A stretch of 64,000 bases of DNA from Planctomycetota bacterium (GCA_029259775.1 JAJDEN010000045.1:1-64000); one strand, 5' to 3'; shown: positions 18,430-27,876, counted from the first letter of the stretch. Program-made: numbers and translations. Notes: a model not told the origin generated them from the sequence alone.

Positions 18430-19695
18430 ATGCTCCGGTCGCTTGCCTTCCTCTTCCTCTTGGCCATGCTCGCGGTCCCCGCGCTGCACGCCGAAGACGG
18501 ACCGTCCGACGCGCCGCCCGCCAAGGATGCGGGGAAGGCGCCCGTCAAGAAGGCGGCCCCGAAGCGCGTCCGCCGCGTCGGGCCTGTGTCGGCTGAGTTG
18601 CGCAAGGCGTGGAAGCTCGACCGCTTCTACCAGAAGCACGTGGACCTCCACGGGTTCCCGATCCTCGGTTCGCTGGGCGTGCGCGATCACGCGCTGCTCG
18701 AAGCGGCCTACATCATCGAGAGCATGCTCGCCGGCCGCAAGGACGTGCTGCGCGCGCTCGTCCGCGCCAAGGTCCGCTGCTGCGTGATGGCGCACAACGA
18801 GATGACGACCGCCGTCCCCGAGCACAAGACGCTGGAACCCGGGCGCTGGTGGGACCGGCGCGCGCGCGGCCTCGGCCCGAGCAAGGAGCGTCCGTGCATC
18901 TCGTGCGCGGAGGAGAACCTGCTGGGCTTCCCCGGAGATCCGTACTTCAGCGAGAGCATCCTCGTGCACGAGTTCGCCCACGCCATCGACCTGATGGGCC
19001 TGCGCACGATCGACGGCGAGTTCGCCCGCAAGCTGAAGGCTGCCTACGCGGCCGCGATGAAGGACGGTCTCTGGCGCGGGCTCCACGCAGCCGAGAACGC
19101 CGAGGAGTACTGGGCCGAGGGTGTGCAGAGCTGGTTTGGCACGAATCGCCCGCCCGACGCGCTGCACAACCACGTCGACACCCGCGCCGAACTCAAGGCC
19201 TACGATCCGCGCCTGGCGACGCTGATCGAGACGACGCTCCGCAACGACGGGTGGCACTACGTCCATCCGAAGAAGCGCAAGGACAAGGCCCACCTCGCCG
19301 ACTACAGCCCGGTGGGCGCACCGCGCTTCACCTGGCCTGCCGGTCTGGATGCGTGGTACCGCCAGTACGAGGCCGACAAGAAGACCGGGGGCAACCGCAT
19401 CGAGCTGAAGGCCCTACCGGCGGCCGGGGGCCCGCGCCGCTCGCCCGCGAGCCGCGAGGAGACGCGCGTGCTGTTTGTGAACGAGACGGCGGGCACGGTC
19501 GAGCTGTACTGGGTCGACCACAAGGGCGGCCGGCGCTCCTACGGGACGGTGAATGCGGGTGACAGCGCCGAGCGCAGCTCCCTCGTCGGCCACGTCTGGG
19601 TCGTGACCGACGCCCAGGGCGCGGATCTGGTCCGATTCGTCGCAGGCCGCAAGCCGGGCCGCGCACGGATTCGCGGCGCCCTGCGCTCCAAGTAG
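18430..19695 (+). CDS. exported zincin-like metallopeptidase with VHL beta domain
   Basis: The 421-residue protein has a signal peptide (residues 1-21). The central region contains ILVHEFAHAIDLMG at about 177-190, an HExxH zinc site, and a downstream Glu in AENAEEYWAEGVQSWF at about 219-234, the arrangement of gluzincin-like peptidases. Cys residues in KVRCCVMAHNE and RPCISCAEE may form disulfides. Residues about 338-410 (RVLFVNETAGTVELYWVDH, then RRSYGTVNAGDS and LVGHVWVVTDAQG) match the von Hippel-Lindau beta domain, which in animals reads hydroxyproline in HIF and occurs in bacteria, especially planctomycetes, with unknown role. It follows the cyclase-fold gene by 4 bases. Confidence 0.75.
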   Translation: MLRSLAFLFLLAMLAVPALHAEDGPSDAPPAKDAGKAPVKKAAPKRVRRVGPVSAELRKAWKLDRFYQKHVDLHGFPILGSLGVRDHALLEAAYIIESMLAGRKDVLRALVRAKVRCCVMAHNEMTTAVPEHKTLEPGRWWDRRARGLGPSKERPCISCAEENLLGFPGDPYFSESILVHEFAHAIDLMGLRTIDGEFARKLKAAYAAAMKDGLWRGLHAAENAEEYWAEGVQSWFGTNRPPDALHNHVDTRAELKAYDPRLATLIETTLRNDGWHYVHPKKRKDKAHLADYSPVGAPRFTWPAGLDAWYRQYEADKKTGGNRIELKALPAAGGPRRSPASREETRVLFVNETAGTVELYWVDHKGGRRSYGTVNAGDSAERSSLVGHVWVVTDAQGADLVRFVAGRKPGRARIRGALRSK

Positions 19696-19749
19696 CATCA
19701 CGCCTCGCGCCGCTCGTTTCGCTGGGGGGTGCGTGGGAGTGTCCGATCG

Positions 19750-22700
19750 ATGACGTCCGAAGCTGCCGTCCATCACCGCCTCGCCGACTGGCGCGACAAG
19801 CTCATCGATCTCTCCCGCGCGAACCGGCTGCTGAACTTCCGTCCCTCCCGCGCCTCGGCGGTGACCGTCGTCGAAGAGGATCCGCGTGAGATCGCGGACC
19901 TCGTGCTCCGTGGCAAGGCCCTCTTCTTCGATCCGGAGGTGGAGGACGCCCAGCCGCTCACCGAGGGCACGCTGCGCACGGGCGACCAGCGCCTGCAGAC
20001 GTCGTTGCCGGCCGAGCGCCTGCGCAAGGTCCTCACGCGCCTCTACCGCGAGTCGCGCGCCTCGATCGAGGAGCAGGGCTTCAACACGCTGCACCTGGCG
20101 GTGGGGGAGCTGACCTTCACCACCCCCGAGGATCCGGCGGGCTTCCGTGCGCCGCTGCTGTTGCTGCCGGTCGAGCTGCTGCGCCGCGGCGCGCGCGCCG
20201 ACTTTCGCCTGAAGGCCTACGAGGACGAGCCGCGCGTCAACCCCGCGCTGCTCCTCAAGCTCTCGCGCGACCACGGCATCGACATCACGCTGCCCGAGAG
20301 CGAGGAGCCTCTGGGCTACGCGGCGGTCGAAGCTGCGTTCCAGCCCGCGCTCGCCGCGCTGCAGGACGCGCAGCTGAACGGCAGCGTCAACCTGGGGCTG
20401 TTCTCGTTCGCGAAGATCCCGCTCTATCACGACCTGCTCGAGCACGAGGCCGTGATCGCCGCGCATCCCATCGCCGCGGCGCTGGCGCGTGGTCAGCCGC
20501 TCGACCAAGGCGAAGGCGCCGCCTTGCCGCTTCCGCGCGAGGTCGAGGCAAGGCTCGGCGCAGAGGCCTCCTTCCAGATCCTCGACGCGGACAGCAGCCA
20601 GCAGGCGGCCATCCTGGCCGCGCGCGAAGGCCAGAGCTTCGTGCTGCAAGGCCCGCCCGGGACCGGCAAGAGCCAGACCATCGCCAACATCATCGCGGAG
20701 GCGCTCGCTGCCGAGCGCTCCGTGCTCTTCGTCTCGGAGAAGATGGCGGCCCTCGAAGTCGTGCAGCGACGGCTCGAGCAAGCCGGCCTCGGCGCGTTCT
20801 GCCTCGAGTTGCACAGCCGCAAGGCCAACAAGCGCGAGGTCGTCCAGAGCTTCGCGCGCGCGTGGGGCCAATGGTCCGACGCCGTCGGCGCGCCCGATGG
20901 GCGCCGCGCCGAGCTCACCGACATCAAAGCCCTGCTGGGCGCCTACGTCGAGGCCCTGCATGTTCCGCGTGGTGCCGCGCAGTACTCCGGCTTCGAGATC
21001 CTCGGGCATGCGGCACGCCTGCGCGTCGTTCCCGCGTGCCCGTTCGATATCGAGGACCCGCTGGGGGTCGATCGGCGCCGGCTGAAGGACATCGAGCGCC
21101 GCCTGCGCACGCTCACGCCGGTGCTGCAGGCCGTCGAGCCGGTCGGCGAGCATCCGTGGCGCGCGGCCCAGCGCAGCTCCCTCGGTGTCACGACCCTCGA
21201 CGAGGTGCGTCGCCAGCTGAACCTCTTCCTCGGCGCCGTCGAGGCGAGCGCTCGAGCGGCCGGCGCGCTGCACGAGGCCCTCGGGCAGACCACGCCCGAC
21301 ACCGCGGCGGTTGCTGCCGGGACCGCCAGCGTGGCGAAGCGTCTCCTGCACACCACGCGCCCGCCGCGCGCATGGTTCGAAGATGCTGACTGGGCCGGTC
21401 TCTCCCCGCGCGTGAAGCGCGCCGTGGAGCAGGCCGTCGAGTACGAAATGGCGCGGGGGGGGCTGCTCGCCCGCTATCGGCCCACGGTGCTCGACCTCGA
21501 CGTGGCCGACATCCAGCAGCGCGCGCGCCCCGGCGGCTTCGTGTTCGGCTGGTTCCGCCGTCGCGGCGTGCGCAAGCTCTTGGCCACGTATCTCCAGAGT
21601 TCCGTCGTCGACCTCGCCGACGACGTGCCCGCCCTGGCGAAGGCCCACGCCCTGAAGGGCGAGGTCGAGGCGGCCGACGCTGCGCTGCTCGCCGCCTTCG
21701 GTAACGAGTACGAAGGGCCGAGCGGTCACTTCGCCGGCCTGGCCGCCCACCTGGGGTACCTCGAGCAGCTACGCGCTGCGTGGCCCGCGTCGATGCAGAC
21801 GACCGAGCAGGTGATGGCCGCCCTGGCCGGCCAGGGGCACGACGAACTGCGCGCGCGTCTCGAGGCAAGCGACGAGACCGAGGGCGAGCTGGCCTCGCGC
21901 CGCGTCGAGCTCGTCTCGGTGCTGGAGCTGGACGCGGCGCAAGCCTGGCCGGCCGGCTTCGACGCCACGTCGTTCGCGGCGCTCGAAGAGGTGGGCGAGA
22001 CCTGGACCGAGCGCCTCAACGACCTGCCCGCGTGGCTTGCCTGGCAGGGCGGGCGCTCGCAGGCTGTCGAGGACGGGCTCGGGAGCTACCTCGATGCGTT
22101 CGAGCGTGGGGCGCTGCGCTCGGGCAAGCTGCTCGACGGCTGGTTCCGCATGTGGTGGCAGGCATCGGCCGACCGGCTGCTGGCGGACGTCGATGAGCTC
22201 AAGGTGTTCGATGGTCGCGCGCACGACGGTCACGTCGCACGCTACCAGGTGCTCGACAGGGAGCAGATCCGCGCCGCGCAGAAGCGTCTCGCCGCGCGGC
22301 TCAGGGCCTCGGTCCCGCATCCGAACGTGCGCACGGTGGGGGACAGCGAGGTCGGCGTGCTCAAGCGCGAGATCCAGAAGCAGCGCCGGCACCTGCCCGT
22401 GCGGGTGCTGCTCGACCGGATCCCGCAGCTGCAGCGCTTGCTGAAGCCATGCTTGATGATGAGTCCGCTGTCCGTCGCGACCTACCTCCCGCCGGACAAG
22501 CGCCAGTTCGACCTCGTCGTGTTCGACGAGGCTTCGCAGATCTGCACGGAGGACGGCGTCGGCGCCATCGCGCGCGGCAAGCAGGTCGTCGTCTGCGGCG
22601 ACTCGCAGCAGTTGCCGCCCACACGCTTCTTCGAGCGCCGCATCGAAGACGACGAGGAGGCGCCCGAGGACGTGCTGGTGGACCTGCCGAGCATCTTGGA

Positions 22701-24474
22701 CGAGTGCAAGGCCGGCCCCCTCCCGCAGATACCGCTCATGTGGCACTACCGCAGCCGCGACGAGAGCCTCATCACGTTCAGCAACCGCCACTTCTACGAG
22801 GACTCGCTCGTCACCTTCCCGAATGCGGCGCGCGACGCGCCGGACCTGGGCATCTCGTTCGAGCACGTGGCCGACGGCGTCTACCACCCGGGCGGCAAGG
22901 GCTCGCGCAGCAACCCCGCCGAGGCCGCTCGCATCGCGGACCGTGTGTTCGAGATCCTCGCGGAGCGCCCCGACGACACGATCGGCGTGGTGACCTTCAG
23001 CACGACCCAGCGCGACGAGGTGCTGGACGCCATCGATCACAGGCGCCGCGCCGTCGATGCGTTCTCCGATCGCTTCGACGGCGACGGTCCTGAGCCTGTG
23101 TTCGTGAAGAACCTCGAGGCGGTGCAGGGGGATGAGCGCGACGTGATCCTCTTCTCGGTCGGCTACGGCAAGGATCCCGAGGGTGTGTTGCGGCTGAACT
23201 TCGGTCCGCTCAACAAGGAGGGCGGCGACCGGCGGTTGAACGTGGCCGTCACGCGCGCCCGCAAGCAAGTCGTCGTCTACAGCTCGATCCTGCCCGAGGA
23301 AATCGACACGAATCGGGCCAAGGGCCGTGGGGCGCGTCTGCTCCGCGCCTATCTCGAGATCGCGCGGCGCGGGATGCAGGGCAGCGAGCCCTCGGCCCCC
23401 GACCCGGCGCTCGAGCGCTCCGCCTTGGCGGAAGCCGTCGAGCGCGAGATCCGCGCCTTGGGCTTCGAGGTGGATGTGCGCTTTGGCAACAGCGAGTTCA
23501 AGGTCGACCTCGCCGTGCGCGACCCCGACAACGGAGGCCGCTATCTCCTGGCCGTGCTGCTCGACGGCCCGGCCTACGCCGACGCCAACACCACGCGCGA
23601 TCGCGAGCGCACGCGCTGCGAGGTGCTGGAGCGTCTTGGCTGGCGCGTCCATCGCATCTGGGCGCCTGATTGGGTGCGCGCGCCGCGCCGTGAGCTGGAG
23701 CGACTCGCCTCGGCCGTCGACGCCGCGCGCTCCGGCGAGCCGGCCCCCCGCGTGGCCGTGGTCGAGGACATGTCTGCTCAGGACATGTCTGCTCAGGACG
23801 TGCCGACGCCGGACGAGAGCGTCGACCTCCCGTTCGACGGCGATGCCGACGCCCCGCTGCCTGGCGTCGTCGACTACCGCGTCATGAACCTCAAGCTGCG
23901 CGGTCCCGCCGCGGAGTTTCACGTCGCGCCGCTGGGCCGCCTCGTCTCCGCCCTGGCCAAGGTGCTCGAGGTCGAGGGACCCATTCACGTGGATCAGGCG
24001 CTGCGGCGTGTCTCGGCGGCCTGGGGCATCACGCGCTCGACCAGCAAGGTGAGCGCGCGCTTCGAAGAGACGGCGGCCAAGCTCGTGGCCGACGGCAAGG
24101 GCACGCGCGAGGGTGCGTTCCTCTACTACCCCGGATTCGAGGACGCCGTCGTCCGGCGTCCGGCCGAGGGCGTGCAGCGCGACATCGATGAGATCGCGCC
24201 GGAGGAACTGCGCGCCTGCGTCCTGCTCGTGGTCGACGCCTACCTGGGCATCGCGCAAGAACCACTCGTGCGCGAGGTCGGACGCGCGTTCGGCTACCAG
24301 CGCCTCGGCGAGAAGATCCAGGCCACACTCGAGCCCGTAGTCGCCGATCTGCTTGCGCGCGGCGTGCTCGTCACCGAAGGCGATCGCCTGCGGCGTGCGC
24401 CCGCGGCAGCGGAAGCCGAGGTCCCCGACCCCGCGGCTGGCGAGGCTACAGAGGACGGACCCGCAGGTTCCTGA
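19750..24474 (+). CDS. DUF4011 / SF1 helicase / Vsr-like nuclease / DUF3320 protein (Hhe-like defence candidate)
   Basis: The 1574-residue protein has four parts. Residues 1-270 match DUF4011 (WRDKLIDLSRANRLLNF). Residues about 270-1190 form a split superfamily 1 helicase with Walker A GPPGTGKSQTIANI near 301, Walker B DLVVFDEASQ near 921, CGDSQQLPPT, and the late motifs AVQGDERDVILFS and LNVAVTRARKQV. Residues 1220-1325 match the MTES_1575/Vsr-like PD-(D/E)xK domain (FKVDLAVRDP, DRERTRCEVLERLGWRVHRI). Residues about 1375-1460 match DUF3320. The DUF4011-helicase-Vsr arrangement is that of the Hhe antiphage protein as I remember it. In the nuclease the usual ECDG reads LLDG, so one catalytic acidic residue may be lost. 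ATG 19750 is chosen; the upstream GTG at 19729 is less likely. No other defence gene is adjacent. Confidence 0.8.
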   Translation: MTSEAAVHHRLADWRDKLIDLSRANRLLNFRPSRASAVTVVEEDPREIADLVLRGKALFFDPEVEDAQPLTEGTLRTGDQRLQTSLPAERLRKVLTRLYRESRASIEEQGFNTLHLAVGELTFTTPEDPAGFRAPLLLLPVELLRRGARADFRLKAYEDEPRVNPALLLKLSRDHGIDITLPESEEPLGYAAVEAAFQPALAALQDAQLNGSVNLGLFSFAKIPLYHDLLEHEAVIAAHPIAAALARGQPLDQGEGAALPLPREVEARLGAEASFQILDADSSQQAAILAAREGQSFVLQGPPGTGKSQTIANIIAEALAAERSVLFVSEKMAALEVVQRRLEQAGLGAFCLELHSRKANKREVVQSFARAWGQWSDAVGAPDGRRAELTDIKALLGAYVEALHVPRGAAQYSGFEILGHAARLRVVPACPFDIEDPLGVDRRRLKDIERRLRTLTPVLQAVEPVGEHPWRAAQRSSLGVTTLDEVRRQLNLFLGAVEASARAAGALHEALGQTTPDTAAVAAGTASVAKRLLHTTRPPRAWFEDADWAGLSPRVKRAVEQAVEYEMARGGLLARYRPTVLDLDVADIQQRARPGGFVFGWFRRRGVRKLLATYLQSSVVDLADDVPALAKAHALKGEVEAADAALLAAFGNEYEGPSGHFAGLAAHLGYLEQLRAAWPASMQTTEQVMAALAGQGHDELRARLEASDETEGELASRRVELVSVLELDAAQAWPAGFDATSFAALEEVGETWTERLNDLPAWLAWQGGRSQAVEDGLGSYLDAFERGALRSGKLLDGWFRMWWQASADRLLADVDELKVFDGRAHDGHVARYQVLDREQIRAAQKRLAARLRASVPHPNVRTVGDSEVGVLKREIQKQRRHLPVRVLLDRIPQLQRLLKPCLMMSPLSVATYLPPDKRQFDLVVFDEASQICTEDGVGAIARGKQVVVCGDSQQLPPTRFFERRIEDDEEAPEDVLVDLPSILDECKAGPLPQIPLMWHYRSRDESLITFSNRHFYEDSLVTFPNAARDAPDLGISFEHVADGVYHPGGKGSRSNPAEAARIADRVFEILAERPDDTIGVVTFSTTQRDEVLDAIDHRRRAVDAFSDRFDGDGPEPVFVKNLEAVQGDERDVILFSVGYGKDPEGVLRLNFGPLNKEGGDRRLNVAVTRARKQVVVYSSILPEEIDTNRAKGRGARLLRAYLEIARRGMQGSEPSAPDPALERSALAEAVEREIRALGFEVDVRFGNSEFKVDLAVRDPDNGGRYLLAVLLDGPAYADANTTRDRERTRCEVLERLGWRVHRIWAPDWVRAPRRELERLASAVDAARSGEPAPRVAVVEDMSAQDMSAQDVPTPDESVDLPFDGDADAPLPGVVDYRVMNLKLRGPAAEFHVAPLGRLVSALAKVLEVEGPIHVDQALRRVSAAWGITRSTSKVSARFEETAAKLVADGKGTREGAFLYYPGFEDAVVRRPAEGVQRDIDEIAPEELRACVLLVVDAYLGIAQEPLVREVGRAFGYQRLGEKIQATLEPVVADLLARGVLVTEGDRLRRAPAAAEAEVPDPAAGEATEDGPAGS

Positions 24475-25105
24475 ACTGGACCTTGGAGGTCGGTACGGCT
24501 CCTGAGGTGCCGTGCACCTGCAGGCCGATGCGGCCGCTCTCGCGGAACTCGCCGGCCTTCTCCGCGGGGAACGTGTAGTCCGTGACGAGCTCGTCGTCCA
24601 GCCAGACCTGGATGCGCATCGGATGGCCGGTGCAGCGCACACGCACGTCGTTCCACCCGTCCTTCTTCCAGCGCTGCTTGATCTCCGGGTTGTGCAGGTA
24701 CCACCCATCGGCGTAGATGCCGGCGATCTCTCCCCCCGGGCGGTAGTCGAGGGTGACTTGCGCACCCTTCTTCTCCGGGCCCATGCGCAGGAAGATGCCC
24801 GAGTCGAACGGGTAGCCGATGAAGCATTCGCAGCGGAACTCGCAGTCGCGGTAGGTCTCCGCGGTGTAGAGCAGGCCGCCCTCTCCCTGGGGCCCGGTAC
24901 GACCGACGATCACGCCGTCGGCCGTGCTCCAGTCCGCGGCGCCGTCGTAGCGACCGCCCTCGGTGACCCAGCCGTCAAGGCTCCTGCCGTCGAACAGGTT
25001 GGTCCAGGCGGCCTCGGTGGGCCCCTCCCGGCCACCGCAGGCCGCGACGAGCAGGGGGAGGAGCAACGGGAGAAGGAGGGCCAGGAGTCCAGTCCGCGTG
25101 CGCAT
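24446..25105 (-). CDS. DUF1080 (3-keto-disaccharide hydrolase-like) lipoprotein
   Basis: The 219-residue protein has a lipoprotein signal (LLPLLVAACGG, lipobox VAAC at about 20-23). The rest is a DUF1080 concanavalin-like domain: FDGRSLDGWVTEGG, DWSTADGVIVGRT, YRDCEFRCECFI, SGIFLRMGPE and WNDVRVRCTGHPMRIQVWLD. Some DUF1080 proteins hydrolyse 3-keto-glycosides, and the family is greatly expanded in planctomycetes; activity of this member is unproven. Its 3-prime end overlaps the convergent helicase-nuclease gene by 29 bases. Confidence 0.85.
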   Translation of the reverse strand: MRTRTGLLALLLPLLLPLLVAACGGREGPTEAAWTNLFDGRSLDGWVTEGGRYDGAADWSTADGVIVGRTGPQGEGGLLYTAETYRDCEFRCECFIGYPFDSGIFLRMGPEKKGAQVTLDYRPGGEIAGIYADGWYLHNPEIKQRWKKDGWNDVRVRCTGHPMRIQVWLDDELVTDYTFPAEKAGEFRESGRIGLQVHGTSGAVPTSKVQFRNLRVRPL

Positions 25106-25125
25106 GGACCGATCGTACCGAAGTG

Positions 25126-25533
25126 ATGGAGAGAGGTCGCGGCGTCATCCTGGACACCTTGATCGCCGGCACGGTCGGCGGGCTGCTGTTCGGCTTCGTG
25201 CTTGGGCACCGCTACGACTACGTGGGCCACTTCCTAGCCGGCTACGGCGGCACGCTGCTGCTGCTGGCCACGCTCGTGGTCTGGCGCGGCGCGCCCGTCG
25301 GCTGGAGCGCGGTAGGGATCACCCTGGTCTCGATCGCCATCGGCGCGGCCATCGAAGGCAGCATCTTCAAGATCGCGATCTTCGATCCGGTGGACTTCGG
25401 TAACCAGAGCCTGGGCGCCGCGCTCGCGTGTGCCTGCGTCATGGCGCGGCCGCTGCCGAGGCGTCGCGCCCTGGGTCTCTACGGGTTGGCCGCGGCCTTC
25501 CTGCTCGCGGGGTTCGTCCTTGCGTTCAGCTAG
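25126..25533 (+). CDS. small polytopic membrane protein
   Basis: The 135-residue protein has about four hydrophobic segments (LIAGTVGGLLFGFVLG, HFLAGYGGTLLLLATLVVW, AVGITLVSIAIGAAIEGSIF and LGLYGLAAAFLLAGFVLAF). A conserved-looking loop FDPVDFGNQSLGAALA lies between segments 3 and 4. I do not recognise a family with certainty; the HFLAGYGGT start resembles small VanZ- or DUF2238-like membrane proteins. The ATG at 25126 is preferred to the overlapping GTG at 25123. The next gene overlaps its end by 14 bases. Confidence 0.6.
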   Translation: MERGRGVILDTLIAGTVGGLLFGFVLGHRYDYVGHFLAGYGGTLLLLATLVVWRGAPVGWSAVGITLVSIAIGAAIEGSIFKIAIFDPVDFGNQSLGAALACACVMARPLPRRRALGLYGLAAAFLLAGFVLAFS

Positions 25534-25915
25534 CTACGCCATCCTGCTGCTGATCACGCTGCTCGGCACGTTCAACCTCTGGCATGCGTGGCAGCGCACG
25601 GCCATCCCGCTTGCGATCCACGGCACCGTCGAGCGTGTCGAGGTCCGGCCGGAGAAGCACCCAGGACGTGACGACGTGCACCTGGTGACGATCGACGGAC
25701 GGACGTGGCATCTCGACCCGCTCGTGGGCAAGCGCCTCGTTCGCGGCGACGCGGTCCACAAGCTCGCCTACGACCGCACGCTCGAGACGCCCCGCGGCAC
25801 GGTCCAGCTCGAGCCGTCGGCCGACGTGCGCGGCATGCTGATCGTGCTGCCGGCGCTGCTGGTGCTTGCCATCGTGATGCTCTGGCGGCGGCGAGAACCC
25901 GACGCTACTTCGTAG
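25520..25915 (+). CDS. two-pass membrane protein of unknown function
   Basis: The likely product, from TTG at 25520, is 131 residues with a first membrane segment (SYAILLLITLLGTFNLWHAW), a soluble middle of about 75 residues (TVERVEVRPEKHPGRDDVH, TIDGRTWHLDPLVG) and a second segment (MLIVLPALLVLAIVMLW). The open frame continues upstream without hydrophobic or conserved character, so the start is set where the first membrane segment begins; this makes a 14-base overlap with the preceding gene, consistent with translational coupling. The stop lies within a 20-bp tandem duplication. Function unknown. Confidence 0.5.
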   Translation: MRSASYAILLLITLLGTFNLWHAWQRTAIPLAIHGTVERVEVRPEKHPGRDDVHLVTIDGRTWHLDPLVGKRLVRGDAVHKLAYDRTLETPRGTVQLEPSADVRGMLIVLPALLVLAIVMLWRRREPDATS

Positions 25916-25943
25916 GCAGGGCCCCTACTTTGTAGGCAGGGCC
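25904..25943. repeat. 20-bp tandem duplication at convergent stops
   Basis: GCTACTTCGTAGGCAGGGCC (25904-25923) is followed directly by CCTACTTTGTAGGCAGGGCC (25924-25943), 18 of 20 identical. The stop codon of the + strand membrane gene lies in the first copy and that of the - strand HEAT gene in the second. Each copy holds a CTAC-TT(C/T)-GTAG palindrome. Confidence 0.8.
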
Positions 25944-27832
25944 TCGAGCCGCGCGAGCAGCGCCGTGACGTCCTTCATGACGGTGTGCGATGCGACGAAC
26001 TCTCGCAGGGCAGGCAAGGCGGGCCGGCCGATGGCAAGGAGCGCGCGCAGGGCGACCGCCCTCTCGCCTCCGGTCCAGGTCTTCCGGCCGAGGATCGCGA
26101 TCAGGGACGGGACGGCCGGCTCGGCCTTCACGCCGTAGACGGCAAGCGCGTGCGCCGCGTCGCGGCGCACGGTGCCTTCGTCGTGATCGAGCAGCCGGAT
26201 GATGGCCCACATGGCCTTCTCACCCTGCCGGTTGGCCTGGTAGATGGCCTCGAGGCACTCCCTCGCGATGCTCGTGTTGCGGCTCTCCAGCCCACGCACC
26301 AGTGCGGGCACACCCTCGGCCCCGAGCCTCTGTGCCGCGCCGACGAGGCGTGTCTCGCCGCGCGTCGCGAGCGCCTCGCCGAGTGCGGGCACGGCCGGGG
26401 CGCCCACCCGGACGAGCAACTCCGCCGCGTGTTCGTGGTTCCAGATCGTGCGCGACGTCGCGGCTTCGATCAGGGCGGGCACGACATCGACCTTCTTGTA
26501 GCCCGTGCGGACAAGGGCACGCGCCGAGGCGCTGCGTACGGCCTCGTCCGGATCCGCGAGCAGCTTGCGCAGTGCGGCGTGGGTTCCCGGGACCGCCTTG
26601 CGGATCTTCTCGATGCCGCGGGCGGCGGCCGCGCGGACGGCGCCGGCTCTGTCTCCGAGGGACTTCGTAAGGAGCCGCGCCCTCGTTTCCACGTCGGTCG
26701 ACGGGACGTAGGCGATCATGCGCGTGACGATCCGCCGAGCCCAGTACAGCTCGTGCTCGAGCAGGCGCTCGAGAGCCGCGAGCCCGCTCGGCCCCATGCG
26801 CGACAGCGCCGCCGCGGCCTGCAGGCTGGACTCCGGATCGCTGACCAGCTCGACGAGCCAGGGGATCTGCGCGTGGGAGGCCTCGCCCAGGTCGGGCAGG
26901 ACCGCGAGGACGGCGCTCCGTAGATTCTCGTCCGCCTTGCCGAGCTCGACGAGCCGCCCCAGCGCACCGGCGGCCGACGCCTTGTGGGAGCCGAGGCTCA
27001 AGATGGCTCGGCTCCGCACACTGTGTTCGCTGTCCTCAAGGGCTGCGATGAGCGCGGGTACAGCCAGCTTCGAGGGCACCGAGGGCTTCGCCAGGCCCCC
27101 GACCGCCATCCAGCGCTCGCGTGGCGTGCCGTTCTTGGCCAGCGCCACACGCTTCGCCGTGTCGCTGGGCAGCACGACAGCTGCGCCGGACGGGCCCGGA
27201 GGAACAGCCGACGCAAGCGGCGGCCGCGCCGGGGGCAGCGGACCCGCCAGCATGCGCTTGCCTTCCGGCCCCATGCGGGCGAGCGCCGCGAGGGCCGCCT
27301 TGCGAATGCCGGGATGCCGTCGGCCCAGGGTTCCGTAGACCGCGGGGATGGCCGCCCCCGCCTCCGGGCCGATGCGCCCTACGGCTTCGAGCGCGGCCTC
27401 GACGATCCCGGTGTAGCTGTCCGTGAGCATCTGCCCGATCTTGCGTAGGTGCGGCTTCGACGTGGCGCCGCGCTCTCCCAGCAGCCGCACGGCCCAGACC
27501 TGATCGCCGGCGCCGTGAAGGGAACGCACGAGGTGGGGGACGGCGGCGTCGCCGATCGCACGGATCAGTTCCGCCAACCGCTCACGGCGCTTGTCGTCCG
27601 GCAGCACGATGTCGTCGAGAAGTCCGGGCACGGCCGCCGCGGCCTTGGGCCCCACCTTCTCGATCACCGCGGCAGCTTCGTCGAACTGCTTGTTGTTGCC
27701 GTAGCGCAGCTGGAACATCCACGCGTCGAGCGTACGCCCCTCGAGAGCGGGCGCGAGGGCGGGCTCGTCCTCGGCCCGCGCGGCGGGCAAGGCGACGAGA
27801 AGAGCGAGCGTCAGGGCGAGAGCGATGCGCAT
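25925..27832 (-). CDS. exported HEAT-repeat protein
   Basis: The 635-residue protein has a signal peptide (RIALALTLALLVALPAARA) and is otherwise built of HEAT/PBS-lyase-type repeats of about 35-40 residues, for example AVPALIAALEDSEHSVRSRA, SLGDRAGAVRAAAARGIEKI, LLADPDEAVRSASARALVRT and RLLDHDEGTVRRDAAHALAV. An Ala/Pro/Gly-rich linker near residue 200 (LPPARPPLASAVPPGPSG) separates two repeat blocks. HEAT arrays act as protein-binding scaffolds; no enzyme motif is seen. ATG 27832 is preferred over the longer open frame because the signal peptide begins there. Confidence 0.8.
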   Translation of the reverse strand: MRIALALTLALLVALPAARAEDEPALAPALEGRTLDAWMFQLRYGNNKQFDEAAAVIEKVGPKAAAAVPGLLDDIVLPDDKRRERLAELIRAIGDAAVPHLVRSLHGAGDQVWAVRLLGERGATSKPHLRKIGQMLTDSYTGIVEAALEAVGRIGPEAGAAIPAVYGTLGRRHPGIRKAALAALARMGPEGKRMLAGPLPPARPPLASAVPPGPSGAAVVLPSDTAKRVALAKNGTPRERWMAVGGLAKPSVPSKLAVPALIAALEDSEHSVRSRAILSLGSHKASAAGALGRLVELGKADENLRSAVLAVLPDLGEASHAQIPWLVELVSDPESSLQAAAALSRMGPSGLAALERLLEHELYWARRIVTRMIAYVPSTDVETRARLLTKSLGDRAGAVRAAAARGIEKIRKAVPGTHAALRKLLADPDEAVRSASARALVRTGYKKVDVVPALIEAATSRTIWNHEHAAELLVRVGAPAVPALGEALATRGETRLVGAAQRLGAEGVPALVRGLESRNTSIARECLEAIYQANRQGEKAMWAIIRLLDHDEGTVRRDAAHALAVYGVKAEPAVPSLIAILGRKTWTGGERAVALRALLAIGRPALPALREFVASHTVMKDVTALLARLEALPTK

Positions 27833-27876
27833 CCGTCCATTATAGAGCGCGCGACGGCGCTCCGCGCCAAGACCGG

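Noticed and set aside
19414..24765. Two very long open frames on the - strand opposite the helicase-nuclease gene (778 and 998 codons)
   Set aside because: They mirror the third-position G/C bias of the real gene, have no recognisable domains and are rich in Arg, Val, Leu and His as expected for antisense frames in high-GC DNA.
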